Source: JACVRW01 sp040509755
Lineage (GTDB): Bacteria; Actinomycetota; Thermoleophilia; Solirubrobacterales; Thermoleophilaceae
Assembly (NCBI GenBank): GCA_040509755.1
Contig: JBEVKF010000023.1
Coordinates: forward strand, 9,676 to 73,675
Direction: 5' to 3'
Length of the DNA stretch: 64,000 bases
Shown here: positions 40,936 to 49,160 of the stretch, in pieces
Layout of the letters: each line of letters starts with the position of its first letter
Numbering within the stretch: the first letter of the stretch is position 1
Position numbers and translations under genes: made by a program
The notes under the pieces: model-generated
Database searches by the model: none
Told to the model about the DNA's origin: nothing
What the model saw: the letters and a program-made list of their open reading frames with translations, nothing else

Positions 40936-41595
40936 TTACCGCCGGCCGTAGGCGGCGAGAAACGCACGCACCCCGGCGTCCGCGCACCGATCGAGGTCGG
41001 CCGGCTTGAGGGGCTTGTCCTGGCCAAGCAGCATGGCCTGATTCATCGGGAACGACATGATCAGCCAGTTCAGGTGCGCGGCCGCGAGCAGCGGATCGTC
41101 GAGGTCCAGCACGCCCCGCTCGGCCAGGTGCTCGAGGGCGCCGGCAAGGGCGGCGACCGTCCGGCCGGGCCCTCGCTCGTAGAAGATGCGGCCCGCTTCC
41201 GGAAAGCGGCCCGCTTCGCCGATCACCAGCCGGCGTAGCTGCAGCAGGCGCGGCTGCATCACCGCGGCGAGCTGCCGGCGTGCCAGGTCCTGGAGATCCG
41301 CCTCGACGTCCCCGGTGTCTTCGAGCTTCAGCACCTCGTCGAAGACCGGCTCGCTGACCTCGTCGACCGTGCTCCTGACGATCTCCGAGAAGAGTCGTTC
41401 CTTGTTGGCGAAGTGCTTGTAGACGGTCTGCTTGGAGACGCTCGCGCGAGCCGCGATGTCGTCCATGCTCGTGCCGAGGTAGCCGTTGCGCAGGAACGCG
41501 GTGGTGGCCGCCTCAAGGATCGCCCTGCGCTTGCGAGCCGAGCGGCCCTCATCGGCGATACCGGGGGAGGCCGTGGGTTGGAGTGGCGGATTCAC
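40936..41595 (-). CDS. TetR family transcriptional regulator
   Basis: 219 residues. The HTH is RRAILEAATTAFLRNGYLGT, then SMDDIAARASVSKQTVYKHF with ANKERLF following. The C-terminal part (FPEAGRIFYERGPGRTVAAL ... ) is the TetR_C type with a conserved AEAGRFPE element as found in AcrR-like repressors. It is divergent from the SMP-30 lactonase gene. Two tandem operator-like repeats at 41615-41655 fill the intergenic region, so the lactonase is the likely target. Confidence 0.92.
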   Translation of the reverse strand: MNPPLQPTASPGIADEGRSARKRRAILEAATTAFLRNGYLGTSMDDIAARASVSKQTVYKHFANKERLFSEIVRSTVDEVSEPVFDEVLKLEDTGDVEADLQDLARRQLAAVMQPRLLQLRRLVIGEAGRFPEAGRIFYERGPGRTVAALAGALEHLAERGVLDLDDPLLAAAHLNWLIMSFPMNQAMLLGQDKPLKPADLDRCADAGVRAFLAAYGRR

Positions 41596-41614
41596 AAATT
41601 CCTCCGCGCCAGAG

Positions 41615-41655
41615 TACTAGACCGAGCAGTTCTGGGTACTATACCGTCTAGTTCT
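41615..41655. promoter_or_regulatory. Tandem TetR operators in the TetR/lactonase intergenic region
   Basis: Two 19-bp direct repeats, TACTAGACCGAGCAGTTCT (41615-41633) and TACTATACCGTCTAGTTCT (41637-41655), 15 of 19 identical and 22 bp apart (two helical turns). Each is itself roughly palindromic (ACTA...TAGT), and ACTAGAC/GTCTAGT also form a long inverted repeat. This fits cooperative binding of two TetR dimers. Confidence 0.6.
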
Positions 41656-41678
41656 ACAAGATACGCGAAGGAGGCTGC

Positions 41679-42557
41679 ATGTCACCGCCTGGAACAACCA
41701 AACTGGAAACGCAGGTTCTATTGACCGGGCTCACAATCGGCGAGTCGCCGCGCTGGCATGACGGCCGCCTGTGGTTCTCAAACTGGGGAGCGGCAGAGGT
41801 CATTGCCGTCGATGTCGAGGGCAACAGCGAGGTCGTGGCCCGGGTCGACACGACCCTCCCGTTCTCGATCGACTGGTTGCCCGATGGCCGGCTGTTGATC
41901 GTGTCCGGTCCCGAAGGGCTGCTCCTCCGCAGAGAGCCCGACGGGTCCTTGGTCACCCAAGCCGACCTGAGCGGCCTGACGCCCCACTCCTGGAACGAGA
42001 TCGTCGTGGACGGCCGCGGCAACACCTACGTCAACAGCATCTGCTTCGACTTCATGGGGGGAGGAGAGTTCGCGCCCGGAATCATTGCGCTGGTCAGCCC
42101 CGATGGCTCGGTTCGCCAGGTGGCGGATGGGCTCGCATTCCCGAACGGCATGGTCGTGACGCCCGACAACTCGACGCTGATCGTCGCCGAGTCGTTCGCG
42201 GGCAGACTTGCTGCGTTCGACATCGCCGCCGACGGCAGCCTGTCGAACCGGCGCGTGTGGGCCGAGCTCGGCGAGGGCGGCGACGGCATCTGCATGGACT
42301 CAGAAGGCGCCGTCTGGTGCCCGGCCGCCAAGACATGCATGCGCGTGCGCGAAGGCAGCGAGGTGCTCGAGAAGATCGAGCTCGACCGGATGTGCTTCGC
42401 CTGCATGCTGGGAGGCGAGGACAAGAAGACGTTGTTCATGATGGCGGCGGACTGGCACGGCGTGGAGCGCATGTTCGACGGACCCCGCTCCGGCCAGGTG
42501 GTAACCGCCAAGGCGCCCGCCGGGGGCGTCGGATGGCCGAACGTCAGCCGCGCTTGA
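41679..42557 (+). CDS. SMP-30/gluconolactonase family lactonase
   Basis: 292 residues of the SMP-30/regucalcin beta-propeller family, calcium-dependent lactonases. First-blade Glu in TIGESPRWHDGRLWFSNWGA, central PHSWNEIVVDGRGNTYVNSI with the metal-binding Asn, FPNGMVVTPDNSTLIVAESF and EGGDGICMDSEGAVW with the metal Asp. All four metal-ligand blocks are present, so it should be active on an unknown lactone. Start ATG at 41679 with GAAGGAGG upstream. Divergent from the TetR gene with tandem operators between. It overlaps the convergent methyltransferase gene by 14 bp. Confidence 0.9.
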   Translation: MSPPGTTKLETQVLLTGLTIGESPRWHDGRLWFSNWGAAEVIAVDVEGNSEVVARVDTTLPFSIDWLPDGRLLIVSGPEGLLLRREPDGSLVTQADLSGLTPHSWNEIVVDGRGNTYVNSICFDFMGGGEFAPGIIALVSPDGSVRQVADGLAFPNGMVVTPDNSTLIVAESFAGRLAAFDIAADGSLSNRRVWAELGEGGDGICMDSEGAVWCPAAKTCMRVREGSEVLEKIELDRMCFACMLGGEDKKTLFMMAADWHGVERMFDGPRSGQVVTAKAPAGGVGWPNVSRA

Positions 42558-43140
42558 CCGCCTTGAAGGAGAGCCGCTCTGGTCGGCGTGCCCGGAAACG
42601 GATTGTGTCGCGGTCAGAGCTCACCTCGACATCCTCGAACCCGGCGGCCGCGAGGCGCCGGTCCAGCCTGCCGGGGTCGACCAAGACCTTCGTATCGCCG
42701 ACATGCAGGAGCGCAAAGGCGATCCCGCGCCCGGTGCTGTCGCTGCCCGCAAACGGAGCGCCCGGACGCAGCACGCGGCACGCCTCCGAGAACAGGCGGT
42801 CCTGCGCCGCGACCGAAGGCACGTGATGCAGCATCGTGAAGCAGGCGACGGAGCTGAAGCGGGCGTCTTCGAAGGGCATGGCCGTTCCATCCCCGTCGAC
42901 GATCTCGACTCGGTCGCCGAGCCGCTCGCGCAGTGGCTCGGCGAGCGAGGGATCGAGCTCGAGCGCCGTCAGCCGAGCCACCCGCTGCGCGAGCACCTCG
43001 GTCGCCGGTCCGAAACCAGGGCCGACCTCGAGCGCATCCGATCCCAGCTCGAGGCCGTCGAGCGTCGACGGCACGAGGTCTTCGCGCACGTGGCGCTTCC
43101 ATTTCTCACGGTTGCAATACCAGTGGTGCAGGCGATTCAT
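42544..43140 (-). CDS. SAM-dependent methyltransferase
   Basis: 198 residues. N-terminal MNRLHHWYCNREKWKRHVRE, typical of a small family of class I methyltransferases, then motif I ALEVGPGFGPATEVLAQRV, motif II LTALELDPSLAEPLRERLGD, VEIVDGDGTAMPFEDARFSS and VACFTMLHHVPSVAAQDRLF. The C-terminal quarter is shorter than in UbiE. A perfect palindrome (43182-43197) lies 42 bp before the start and a similar one precedes the divergent gene at 43261, so they may share a regulator. Confidence 0.85.
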   Translation of the reverse strand: MNRLHHWYCNREKWKRHVREDLVPSTLDGLELGSDALEVGPGFGPATEVLAQRVARLTALELDPSLAEPLRERLGDRVEIVDGDGTAMPFEDARFSSVACFTMLHHVPSVAAQDRLFSEACRVLRPGAPFAGSDSTGRGIAFALLHVGDTKVLVDPGRLDRRLAAAGFEDVEVSSDRDTIRFRARRPERLSFKAVKRG

Positions 43141-43181
43141 CGCGCAGAGGTTGGCACGAGACGCGGACCCGGCTCCCGCTA

Positions 43182-43197
43182 GTTAGGGCGCCCTAAC
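43182..43197. promoter_or_regulatory. Palindrome GTTAGG-N4-CCTAAC, copy 1
   Basis: GTTAGGGCGCCCTAAC is a perfect 16-bp palindrome, 42 bp before the methyltransferase start. A second copy with the same outer arms and spacer is centred 52 bp away (43234-43249). The regulator is not identifiable from the window. Confidence 0.65.
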
Positions 43198-43233
43198 ACC
43201 GAGACGGAAATCCTGGTAGCGTGAGCGGAAGTA

Positions 43234-43249
43234 GTTAGGCGACCCTAAC
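43234..43249. promoter_or_regulatory. Palindrome GTTAGG-N4-CCTAAC, copy 2
   Basis: GTTAGGCGACCCTAAC keeps the six-base arms of the copy at 43182 with a different core. It ends 11 bp before the ATG of the SirB1-like gene, so binding would block its ribosome-binding or -10 region. Distance between centres is about five helical turns. Confidence 0.65.
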
Positions 43250-43260
43250 TGGGAGGAGCG

Positions 43261-43905
43261 ATGGAGCAGCCGGTCGATCCCGAGCCGCAACTCGCGGGCA
43301 ACTCCCGCCTGCCGGCCTTCGCAACCATGGCGCGCAGAGGTGAGCCGCCATTCGACGAGTTGCTGCTGGCGCTTGCAAGCGAGTTTCGGTGGGTGGACCG
43401 CCCGCGCGCGCTCGAGCGTCTGGACGAACTCGGAAGGCAGCTGTTCGGTCTCGCGGTGCTGGATCCGGGGCGGAGGGCCGAGCGGCTGGCGACGGTCCTC
43501 GGGTCAGAGAACGGCTTCGAGGCGACGCGCCTGGGTTCGGCCACGGTATTTCTCGACCAGGTGCTCCAGAGCGGGCGCGGGCATCCGGCGCTGCTGGCGG
43601 TCGTATATCTCGAGGCGGCTCGGCGAGCCGGGGTGGAACTGGTGCTCTACTCGTGCGCGTCGAGCTGGTACGTGGGCGCGCCCGGCGCTCGGGAGCTCGT
43701 GCTCGTAGGTCGCGAGGAGCCACTCGAGTCCGACGAGCCGTCGGGGCCCGCGGTGCTGCAGTCCCACTGCTCGCACGAGCTGGCCTACGGCATCCTCGAG
43801 GGGCTCGCCGGCGTCTACCTGCGACTCGGGCGCGTCGCACCCGCCGAGCGGGCACTGCAACTGCGCAACCTGCTGCCCGTCCACCCGAGCACGTTCGGCC
43901 CGTGA
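43261..43905 (+). CDS. SirB1-like transglutaminase-fold protein
   Basis: 214 residues. The central part (DPGRRAERLATVLGSENGFE, ATRLGSATVFLDQVLQSGRG, HPALLAVVYLEAARRAGVEL) matches the SirB1/transglutaminase-like core, where the hydrophobic VLxxGxGxPxxLAxVYxxxA stretch is diagnostic. The usual catalytic Cys position is not obvious here (LVLYSCASSWYVG has one Cys), so activity is uncertain. The C-terminal part (AYGILEGLAGVYLRLGRVAP, AERALQLRNLLPVHP) is TPR-like as in SirB1. It starts directly behind a palindrome with a GGGAGGAG ribosome binding site. Confidence 0.78.
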   Translation: MEQPVDPEPQLAGNSRLPAFATMARRGEPPFDELLLALASEFRWVDRPRALERLDELGRQLFGLAVLDPGRRAERLATVLGSENGFEATRLGSATVFLDQVLQSGRGHPALLAVVYLEAARRAGVELVLYSCASSWYVGAPGARELVLVGREEPLESDEPSGPAVLQSHCSHELAYGILEGLAGVYLRLGRVAPAERALQLRNLLPVHPSTFGP

Positions 43906-43971
43906 GCGCCCCGACGGTGCGGCGTTGGCAGCTTCGCGGCCGGCACGCAGTCGCGTTCAGGACCCGAGGCG

Positions 43972-45408
43972 CTACGCCCGCACGGGGACTCCCGTAAGTC
44001 CCGCGGCCTGTCGCGCGGCGCGGCTCGAGCGCGGGATGCCGGTGGCGACGATCGTCGCTACCACCAATACCAGCGCCGAGATGGCAAACGCCTCCGCGTA
44101 GCCGGCCTCCTTGGGGAAGGTGGTCCCGGCGATCAGCGAACCCGTGACGATCGAGGCCGCGAGCTGCGCGCCGATCGACCCGCCGATCGTTCGCATGATC
44201 GTGTTCATGCCCGTGGCGACGCCGGTCTCGGTGGGAAGGACGGCCTCCAACACGCAGTTGGCCATCGCGGCGAAGGCGAACCCGATCCCGAGTCCCATGA
44301 TCGCGGTGCCGACGATGAATTGCCATTCCTCGGTGTGCTCGAGGGCCAGCCATCCAAAGGCGATCGCCGATGTGATCGTCCCCACCAAGAGCGGGATTCG
44401 CGCCCCGTAGCGGCTGCCCACCCAGCCGCTGAGCGGGCCGGCGAAGAGCATGACGGTCGTTGAGGGGACCATGAACAGACCCGCCTCGATCACCGAGGCG
44501 CTGAAGCCGTAGCCCGCTTCCGTCGGCGTCTGCACGAACTGCGGGATCATGATGAAGCTCGAGAACATGCCGTAGCCGACCAGCAGCCCCACGAGGTTCG
44601 TGGTCCACACGCCGCGGCGGCGCATCATGCGCATGTCGACGAGCGGTTCGGGATGGCGCGCCTCGAAGCGCACCCAGACAGCCAGCACAATGGCCGCCAG
44701 GGCGAACAGCCCGAGCACCCGGGTCGAGCTCCAGCCCCACGTATTGCCCTGGCTGACACCGAGCAGCAGGGAAGCCAGCCCGACCGAGAGCAGCGCCGCT
44801 CCCCACCAGTCGATTTTCGTGCTCCCGCTGCGCACCGGCGACTCCGGAACGAAGAAGTGAGTCATCACGGCCGCGAAGGCGATTACGATCGCCGCCACCC
44901 AGAAGATCCACTCGTAGGTGAGCGCATCCGTGATCACCCCGGCGAGCACCAGGCCCGCGCCTCCGCCGATTCCGAACGTGGCGCTGATCAGACCGATCGC
45001 CTGGGCGACCTTCTCCTTGGGGAACTCGTCACGGATGATTCCAAAGGCCAGCGGGAAGATGGCGCCGCCGGCACCCTGGATGGCGCGACCCGCGATCAGC
45101 AGCGGCAGCGAATGCGACAGCGCGGCCACCACGGAGCCGACGCCGAACCCAATCAGCACCCCCAGGAGAACCTTCTCCTTGCCGAACATGTCCCCGAGAC
45201 GCCCGAACACCGGAGTGGCGATCGAGGCGGTCAGGAGATACACGGTGAGCACCCAGGTGACCGAGTTCTGCGAGACGCCGAGCGCGTGCTGGATCTCCGG
45301 CAGCGCCGGCGCGACCATCGTCTGGGAGATGGCGTAGGCCAGGGCGCTGATGGCGAGCACCCCGAGCGTGATGCGATAGTGCTGGCGGGCGGGGACGGCG
45401 GGGGTCAC
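43972..45408 (-). CDS. MFS transporter, DHA2-type drug exporter
   Basis: 478 residues from GTG at 45408, which overlaps the stop of the MarR gene upstream (GTGA). About 14 helices; typical segments are YAISQTMVAPALPEIQHALG, VFGRLGDMFGKEKVLL (motif A), ISATFGIGGGAGLVLAGVIT (antiporter motif C-like) and MGLGIGFAFAAMANCVLEAV. Exports drugs or metabolites using proton motive force. Translational coupling to the MarR gene indicates that MarR controls it. Longer frames upstream are inside the regulator and rejected. Confidence 0.9.
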   Translation of the reverse strand: MTPAVPARQHYRITLGVLAISALAYAISQTMVAPALPEIQHALGVSQNSVTWVLTVYLLTASIATPVFGRLGDMFGKEKVLLGVLIGFGVGSVVAALSHSLPLLIAGRAIQGAGGAIFPLAFGIIRDEFPKEKVAQAIGLISATFGIGGGAGLVLAGVITDALTYEWIFWVAAIVIAFAAVMTHFFVPESPVRSGSTKIDWWGAALLSVGLASLLLGVSQGNTWGWSSTRVLGLFALAAIVLAVWVRFEARHPEPLVDMRMMRRRGVWTTNLVGLLVGYGMFSSFIMIPQFVQTPTEAGYGFSASVIEAGLFMVPSTTVMLFAGPLSGWVGSRYGARIPLLVGTITSAIAFGWLALEHTEEWQFIVGTAIMGLGIGFAFAAMANCVLEAVLPTETGVATGMNTIMRTIGGSIGAQLAASIVTGSLIAGTTFPKEAGYAEAFAISALVLVVATIVATGIPRSSRAARQAAGLTGVPVRA

Positions 45409-45857
45409 AGGTCGGCGATCACCTCGGCGAGTCGGCGCAGCAGGGCCTCGGCCTGGCGGCGCTCTGCCGGCGACAGCTGGTCGTAGAGGCGCTGCTTCTT
45501 CTGATCGTGCTTGCGGCGCTGGCGGCTGAGGACGCGCTTGCCCTTTGCGGTGAGCGAGACAATCGTCCGGCGGCGGTCCTCGGTCGAACCCTCCCGAGCC
45601 ACCACGCCGTCGCGCTCGAGCCCGTCCAGAATGCGTGAGGCGGTGGGCGAGGTACATCCGGCGGCCGCGGCCATGTCACCCACCCCGAGCCCGGGCTCGT
45701 GACTGAGTGCGAGCAGCAGGTGGTACTGCGCCGGCGTCAGCGGCGCGGGCTGCTGCCACGCGCGCGATCGCGCCCGGCGCAGGGCGTTGGCGAAGTCGTC
45801 CCAGGCTGCGGTGAAGCGCTCGAGATCCGTCTCCTGTCCAGTCTCCACTGCGGACAT
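45405..45857 (-). CDS. MarR family regulator of the exporter operon
   Basis: 150 residues. Winged helix: LTPAQYHLLLALSHEPGLGV, then DMAAAAGCTSPTASRILDGL for recognition and EREGSTEDRRRTIVSLTAKG-like wing (EDRRRT motif). A positively charged helix (SRQRRKHDQKKQRLYDQLS) is in the dimerisation part. A long inverted repeat at 45863-45889, six bases before the start codon, should be its operator and also covers the start of the divergent PPOX gene. Confidence 0.9.
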   Translation of the reverse strand: MSAVETGQETDLERFTAAWDDFANALRRARSRAWQQPAPLTPAQYHLLLALSHEPGLGVGDMAAAAGCTSPTASRILDGLERDGVVAREGSTEDRRRTIVSLTAKGKRVLSRQRRKHDQKKQRLYDQLSPAERRQAEALLRRLAEVIADL

Positions 45858-45862
45858 ACCAG

Positions 45863-45889
45863 TAGCTTAGCTAATGGTTAGCGTAGCTA
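45863..45889. promoter_or_regulatory. MarR-type operator overlapping the PPOX gene start
   Basis: TAGCTTAGCTAA (45863-45874) and TTAGCGTAGCTA (45878-45889) form a 12-bp inverted repeat (10 of 12 positions pair) around TGG. It lies 6 bp before the MarR start and includes the called start codon of the divergent oxidoreductase. Confidence 0.6.
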
Positions 45890-46332
45890 CGTATCCGAGC
45901 CTCTATGATCGGCTCGTGATCGATCGGGGCACGGAGTTCGGGGCTCGTGTCGCAGGCCATCTGCGCGAGGAGATCGTCGTCTGGCTCACCACCGTGACGC
46001 CCGCCGGGTCGCCGCTTCCCAGTCCTGTGTGGTTCATCTGGGACGGTGGCGAGTCGGTCGTCATGTACAGCATGCCCGGAGCCCGCGTCCGCAACGTCGA
46101 GGCCAACCCGCGCGTGACGCTCAACTTCGGCGGCGACGGGGGCGGCGGCGACATCGTTGTGCTCTCCGGAGAGGCCGTGATCGACAAAGACGCGCCGCCC
46201 GCCGATCAGCACGGCGAGTATTGCGCCAAGTACGACGAGCACATCGGCCGCATCGGCATGACACCCGAGACGTTCGCCCAGCGCTACAGCGTGCCGGTGC
46301 GTATTCAGCTCACGCGGCTACGAGGCCACTGA
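45874..46332 (+). CDS. PPOX-class F420-dependent oxidoreductase
   Basis: 152 residues with the split-barrel FMN/F420-binding fold: HLREEIVVWLTTVTPAGSPL, PSPVWFIWDGGESVVMYSMP, GARVRNVEANPRVTLNFGGD and IVVLSGEAVIDKDAPPAD. The WFIWDG and PxxRVRNVExNPRVTLN blocks are typical of F420-binding members. The ATG at 45874 lies inside an operator-like repeat; GTG at 45917, just before the fold starts, is an alternative. Divergent from the MarR gene, so likely co-repressed. It overlaps the convergent LysR gene by 15 bp. Confidence 0.82.
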   Translation: MVSVATYPSLYDRLVIDRGTEFGARVAGHLREEIVVWLTTVTPAGSPLPSPVWFIWDGGESVVMYSMPGARVRNVEANPRVTLNFGGDGGGGDIVVLSGEAVIDKDAPPADQHGEYCAKYDEHIGRIGMTPETFAQRYSVPVRIQLTRLRGH

Positions 46333-47253
46333 GGGCGCGAAGCCGGGCTCCGCGGCCGCGTCGCGGACCGCCCCCAAGAGCGCCTGGACGGAGGGCCGCC
46401 GGGCATCCGCCGTTCGGGTCGCGGCGAAGATGGTTCGGTGCACCGAGCCCTCCGCGATCGCGCGGGTCACGATGCCCGGACGAGCGTCGGCAGCGACGAG
46501 TCGCGGCAGGAGCGTGGCCGCCTGTCCAGCCGCGACGACGGCCAGGCTGGTGACGCTGTCATTGGTCCGGTGGCGGATGTCCGGGTCAAAGCCCCCGAGC
46601 TCGCGGCAGGTCCGCTCGAGCATCTCCTCCCAGGGGGTATCGAGATGACCGGTCGTCCAGCGCTCGCCGGCGAGCTCGGCAAGCGGCACCGCGCGGCGAT
46701 GCCGGCGCGCGGCCGGGTGATCCTCGGGTAGCACGACGTATACCGGCTCGCGGTGCAGGTCCTGGCGGTCCACGCCCGCGGGCCGCGAGTGCGGCTGGTG
46801 CTCCCACTCGTCGGCCAGAACGAGATCGACGTCTCCGAGCGCGAGGGCGGGGAGCGCATCCTCGGGCTCGGCCTCGACGAGCTCGCAGCGCAGGCCGGGC
46901 GCCTGCTGCGCCAGCGCCTGCATCGCCGGCACGGCGAGGCGGAGCGCGACCGACTGGAAGCATGCGATCCGGCCGCGCCCGGCTACGCTGCCGGCGGCCT
47001 CCGCCAGCTCGGCCTCCGCGAGCTCGGCGCGCTCGAGCAGCGCCTCGGCGTGGCTCACGAGTACGAGCGCGGCGTCGGTCAGCCGGACCCCTCGGCCGGC
47101 CGGCTCGAGCAGGGCCAGCCCGGCCTCGCGTTCGAGCACCGCGAGCTGCTGTGAGACAGCCGACGGCGTGAATCGCAGGGCGTCGGCGACCGCGGCGATC
47201 GTGCCGCGGGCGTGCAGCTCGTGGAGCAGACGCAGACGGCGCAGGTCCAACAC
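46318..47253 (-). CDS. LysR family regulator
   Basis: 311 residues. N-terminal winged HTH: LDLRRLRLLHELHARGTIAA, VADALRFTPSAVSQQLAVLE, REAGLALLEPAGRGVRLTDA. The remaining part is the periplasmic-binding-like effector domain (GRGRIACFQSVALRLAVPAM, LVLADEWEHQ, WTTGHLDTPWEEMLERTC). It is divergent from an EamA transporter gene with 73 bp between, the usual arrangement for a LysR target. Ligand unknown. ATG at 47253. Confidence 0.92.
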   Translation of the reverse strand: MLDLRRLRLLHELHARGTIAAVADALRFTPSAVSQQLAVLEREAGLALLEPAGRGVRLTDAALVLVSHAEALLERAELAEAELAEAAGSVAGRGRIACFQSVALRLAVPAMQALAQQAPGLRCELVEAEPEDALPALALGDVDLVLADEWEHQPHSRPAGVDRQDLHREPVYVVLPEDHPAARRHRRAVPLAELAGERWTTGHLDTPWEEMLERTCRELGGFDPDIRHRTNDSVTSLAVVAAGQAATLLPRLVAADARPGIVTRAIAEGSVHRTIFAATRTADARRPSVQALLGAVRDAAAEPGFAPSVAS

Positions 47254-47257
47254 ATAA

Positions 47258-47275
47258 GTAATCCTACGTAGTTAC
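47258..47275. promoter_or_regulatory. Possible LysR binding site
   Basis: GTAATCCTACGTAGTTAC contains a perfect CTACGTAG core and GTAA/TTAC flanks, off-centre by one base. It lies 4 bp before the LysR start and 51 bp before the EamA start. The assignment is tentative. Confidence 0.35.
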
Positions 47276-47326
47276 GGTTAGTAATCAAGGTTGTTTCTGA
47301 ATGGTTCGTGGGTCAGGATCGTTCCC

Positions 47327-48241
47327 ATGCCCTCCACCGGCGCCCTCCTCTGCCTCGCCTCCGCTGCGGCGTTCGGCGCGATGGGGATCTTCGGAAAGCT
47401 CGCCTACGACAACGGTGCGACGGTCAGCACGCTCCTGGCTGTCCGGTTCGCCCTCGCCGCGGTGTTGTTCTGGCTCTTCATGGCCTACTCGAGGCGCGCC
47501 CGCGCACTGCGCGCGCTGCCTCGCCGCGACGTTGCCATCGCGCTCGCGCTCGGCGGGATCGGCTACAGCGCTCAGGCCGGCGCCTACTTCGCGGCGCTCG
47601 ACCGCATCGACGCCTCGCTCCTCGCGCTGCTCGTCTACACCTATCCCACGATCGTCACCGTGGCCGCGATCGCGCTCGGGCGAGAGCGAGCCAACAGTCG
47701 GACGGCGGCCGCATTGATGCTCGCCTCGACCGGGCTGGTCCTGGTGTTGGCCGGGGCCGGCGGGGCCGAGCTGGACCCAATCGGAACCGGGCTCGGGCTG
47801 GCGGCGGCTGTCGTCTACAGCGTGTACATCCTGACCTCGGAGGGCGTCGCCGCGCGCATCGGAACGCTCGCCCTGAGCACGCTCGTCTGCACCGGCGCCG
47901 CAACGACGCTCACGCTCGCCGGCCTGGCCCTCGGCGATCTGAACCTGGGCAGCGTGAACGCGGCAGGGCTTGGTTGGCTGGCCGGCCTCGCGGTGGTGTC
48001 GACGGTCGGCGCGATTGGCCTCTTCTTCGCGGGGCTCCAGCGCGTGGGCTCGACGGCCGCGTCCATCCTGTCGACACTGGAGCCCGTCGTAACCGTCGCG
48101 CTTGCATACCTCGTGTTCGGCGAGTCGCTCGGTACCGCGCCGCTCGCCGGGGGCGCGCTTGTCCTGATCGCGGTGCTCGTGGTGCGTGTCCCCGGACACG
48201 TCCAACCGCGCAACTACAGAACGGAGACAGCAGATGCCTGA
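47327..48241 (+). CDS. EamA/DMT family transporter
   Basis: 304 residues with ten hydrophobic helices in two EamA repeats (ALLCLASAAAFGAMGIFGKL, GNGATVSTLLAVRF-like segment, LALLVYTYPTIVTVAAIALG in repeat 1; ALSTLVCTGAATTLTLAGLA, ASILSTLEPVVTVALAYLVF, GESLG in repeat 2). Probable metabolite or drug exporter. ATG at 47327 fits the first helix; the frame is open further up to 47291. Divergent from LysR; the SDR gene starts inside its last codons, so the two are coupled. Confidence 0.88.
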   Translation: MPSTGALLCLASAAAFGAMGIFGKLAYDNGATVSTLLAVRFALAAVLFWLFMAYSRRARALRALPRRDVAIALALGGIGYSAQAGAYFAALDRIDASLLALLVYTYPTIVTVAAIALGRERANSRTAAALMLASTGLVLVLAGAGGAELDPIGTGLGLAAAVVYSVYILTSEGVAARIGTLALSTLVCTGAATTLTLAGLALGDLNLGSVNAAGLGWLAGLAVVSTVGAIGLFFAGLQRVGSTAASILSTLEPVVTVALAYLVFGESLGTAPLAGGALVLIAVLVVRVPGHVQPRNYRTETADA

Positions 48242-49160
48242 CTCAACCCAAGCCCTGACGGGAAAGGTGGCCCTCGTCACTGGCGCGACCCGCGGCGCGG
48301 GCCGTGGCACGGCGGTCGCGCTGGGAGAGGCGGGTGCGACGGTCTATTGCACCGGCCGCACGACCAGGAAGCGGCGTTCGGAATACGGCCGGGCGGAGAC
48401 GATCGAGGAGACCGCCGAGCTCGTGGATGCCGCCGGCGGCAAGGGAATCGCCGTCGAGGTCGACCACCTGCAGCCGCCGCAGGTCGAGGCGCTTGTACGT
48501 CGCATCGATGCCGAGCAGAGCCGCCTGGATGTGCTCGTCAACGACATCTGGGGCGGCGAGCTGCTGGCCGAGTGGAACACGCCGGTGTGGGAGCACGACC
48601 TCGACGGGGGCCTGCGAATGCTGCGCCTGGCCATCGACACGCACCTGATCACCAGCCACTTCGCGCTGGCGTTGCTGGTCCGGCGCCCGGGTGGGCTGGT
48701 CGTCGAGATGACCGACGGCACGCAGGAGTACAACGCCGGGCACTATCGGCTCTCCACGTTCTATGACCTGGCGAAGACCTCGGTCATCCGGCTCGCGTTC
48801 GCGCAGGGCGAGGAGCTCGCGCCGCACGGCTGCACCGCGGTAGCGCTGACCCCGGGCTGGATGCGCTCGGAGATGATGCTGGAGAACTATGGGGTCACCG
48901 AGGCCACCTGGCGTGAGGCGGTGGGCAAGAACCCGCACTTCGCCGCGATCTCCGAAACCCCGCGCTTCGTGGGCCGAGCGGTCGCGGCCCTGGCGGCCGA
49001 CCCGGAGGTCCAATGTCGCAGTGGCGGCTCGTTTTCCTCCGGCGGCCTCGCGCGCGAGTACGGCTTCACCGATCTCGACGGCTCACAGCCCGATTGCTGG
49101 CGCTACATGGTCGAGGTCCAGGACCCGGGCCGCCCGGCGGACCCGACCGGCTACCGCTGA
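48234..49160 (+). CDS. Short-chain dehydrogenase/reductase (SDR)
   Basis: 308 residues. NAD(P)-binding GKVALVTGATRGAGRGTAVA (TGxxxGxG), NDIWGGELLAEW where classical SDRs have NNAG, and active-site Tyr/Lys in STFYDLAKTSVIRLAFAQGE (YxxxK-like YDLAK). The loop after strand 4 and the C-terminal part with TGRTTRKRRSEYG are longer than usual, as in the DltE-like atypical SDRs. Substrate unknown. Start ATG at 48234 lies eight bases before the EamA stop, so it is translated with the transporter and likely under the LysR regulator. Confidence 0.88.
   Translation: MPDSTQALTGKVALVTGATRGAGRGTAVALGEAGATVYCTGRTTRKRRSEYGRAETIEETAELVDAAGGKGIAVEVDHLQPPQVEALVRRIDAEQSRLDVLVNDIWGGELLAEWNTPVWEHDLDGGLRMLRLAIDTHLITSHFALALLVRRPGGLVVEMTDGTQEYNAGHYRLSTFYDLAKTSVIRLAFAQGEELAPHGCTAVALTPGWMRSEMMLENYGVTEATWREAVGKNPHFAAISETPRFVGRAVAALAADPEVQCRSGGSFSSGGLAREYGFTDLDGSQPDCWRYMVEVQDPGRPADPTGYR

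Noticed and set aside
45874..45889. Start codon of the PPOX gene taken as certain
   Set aside because: The ATG is part of an inverted repeat and has no ribosome binding site; kept only as a provisional start.
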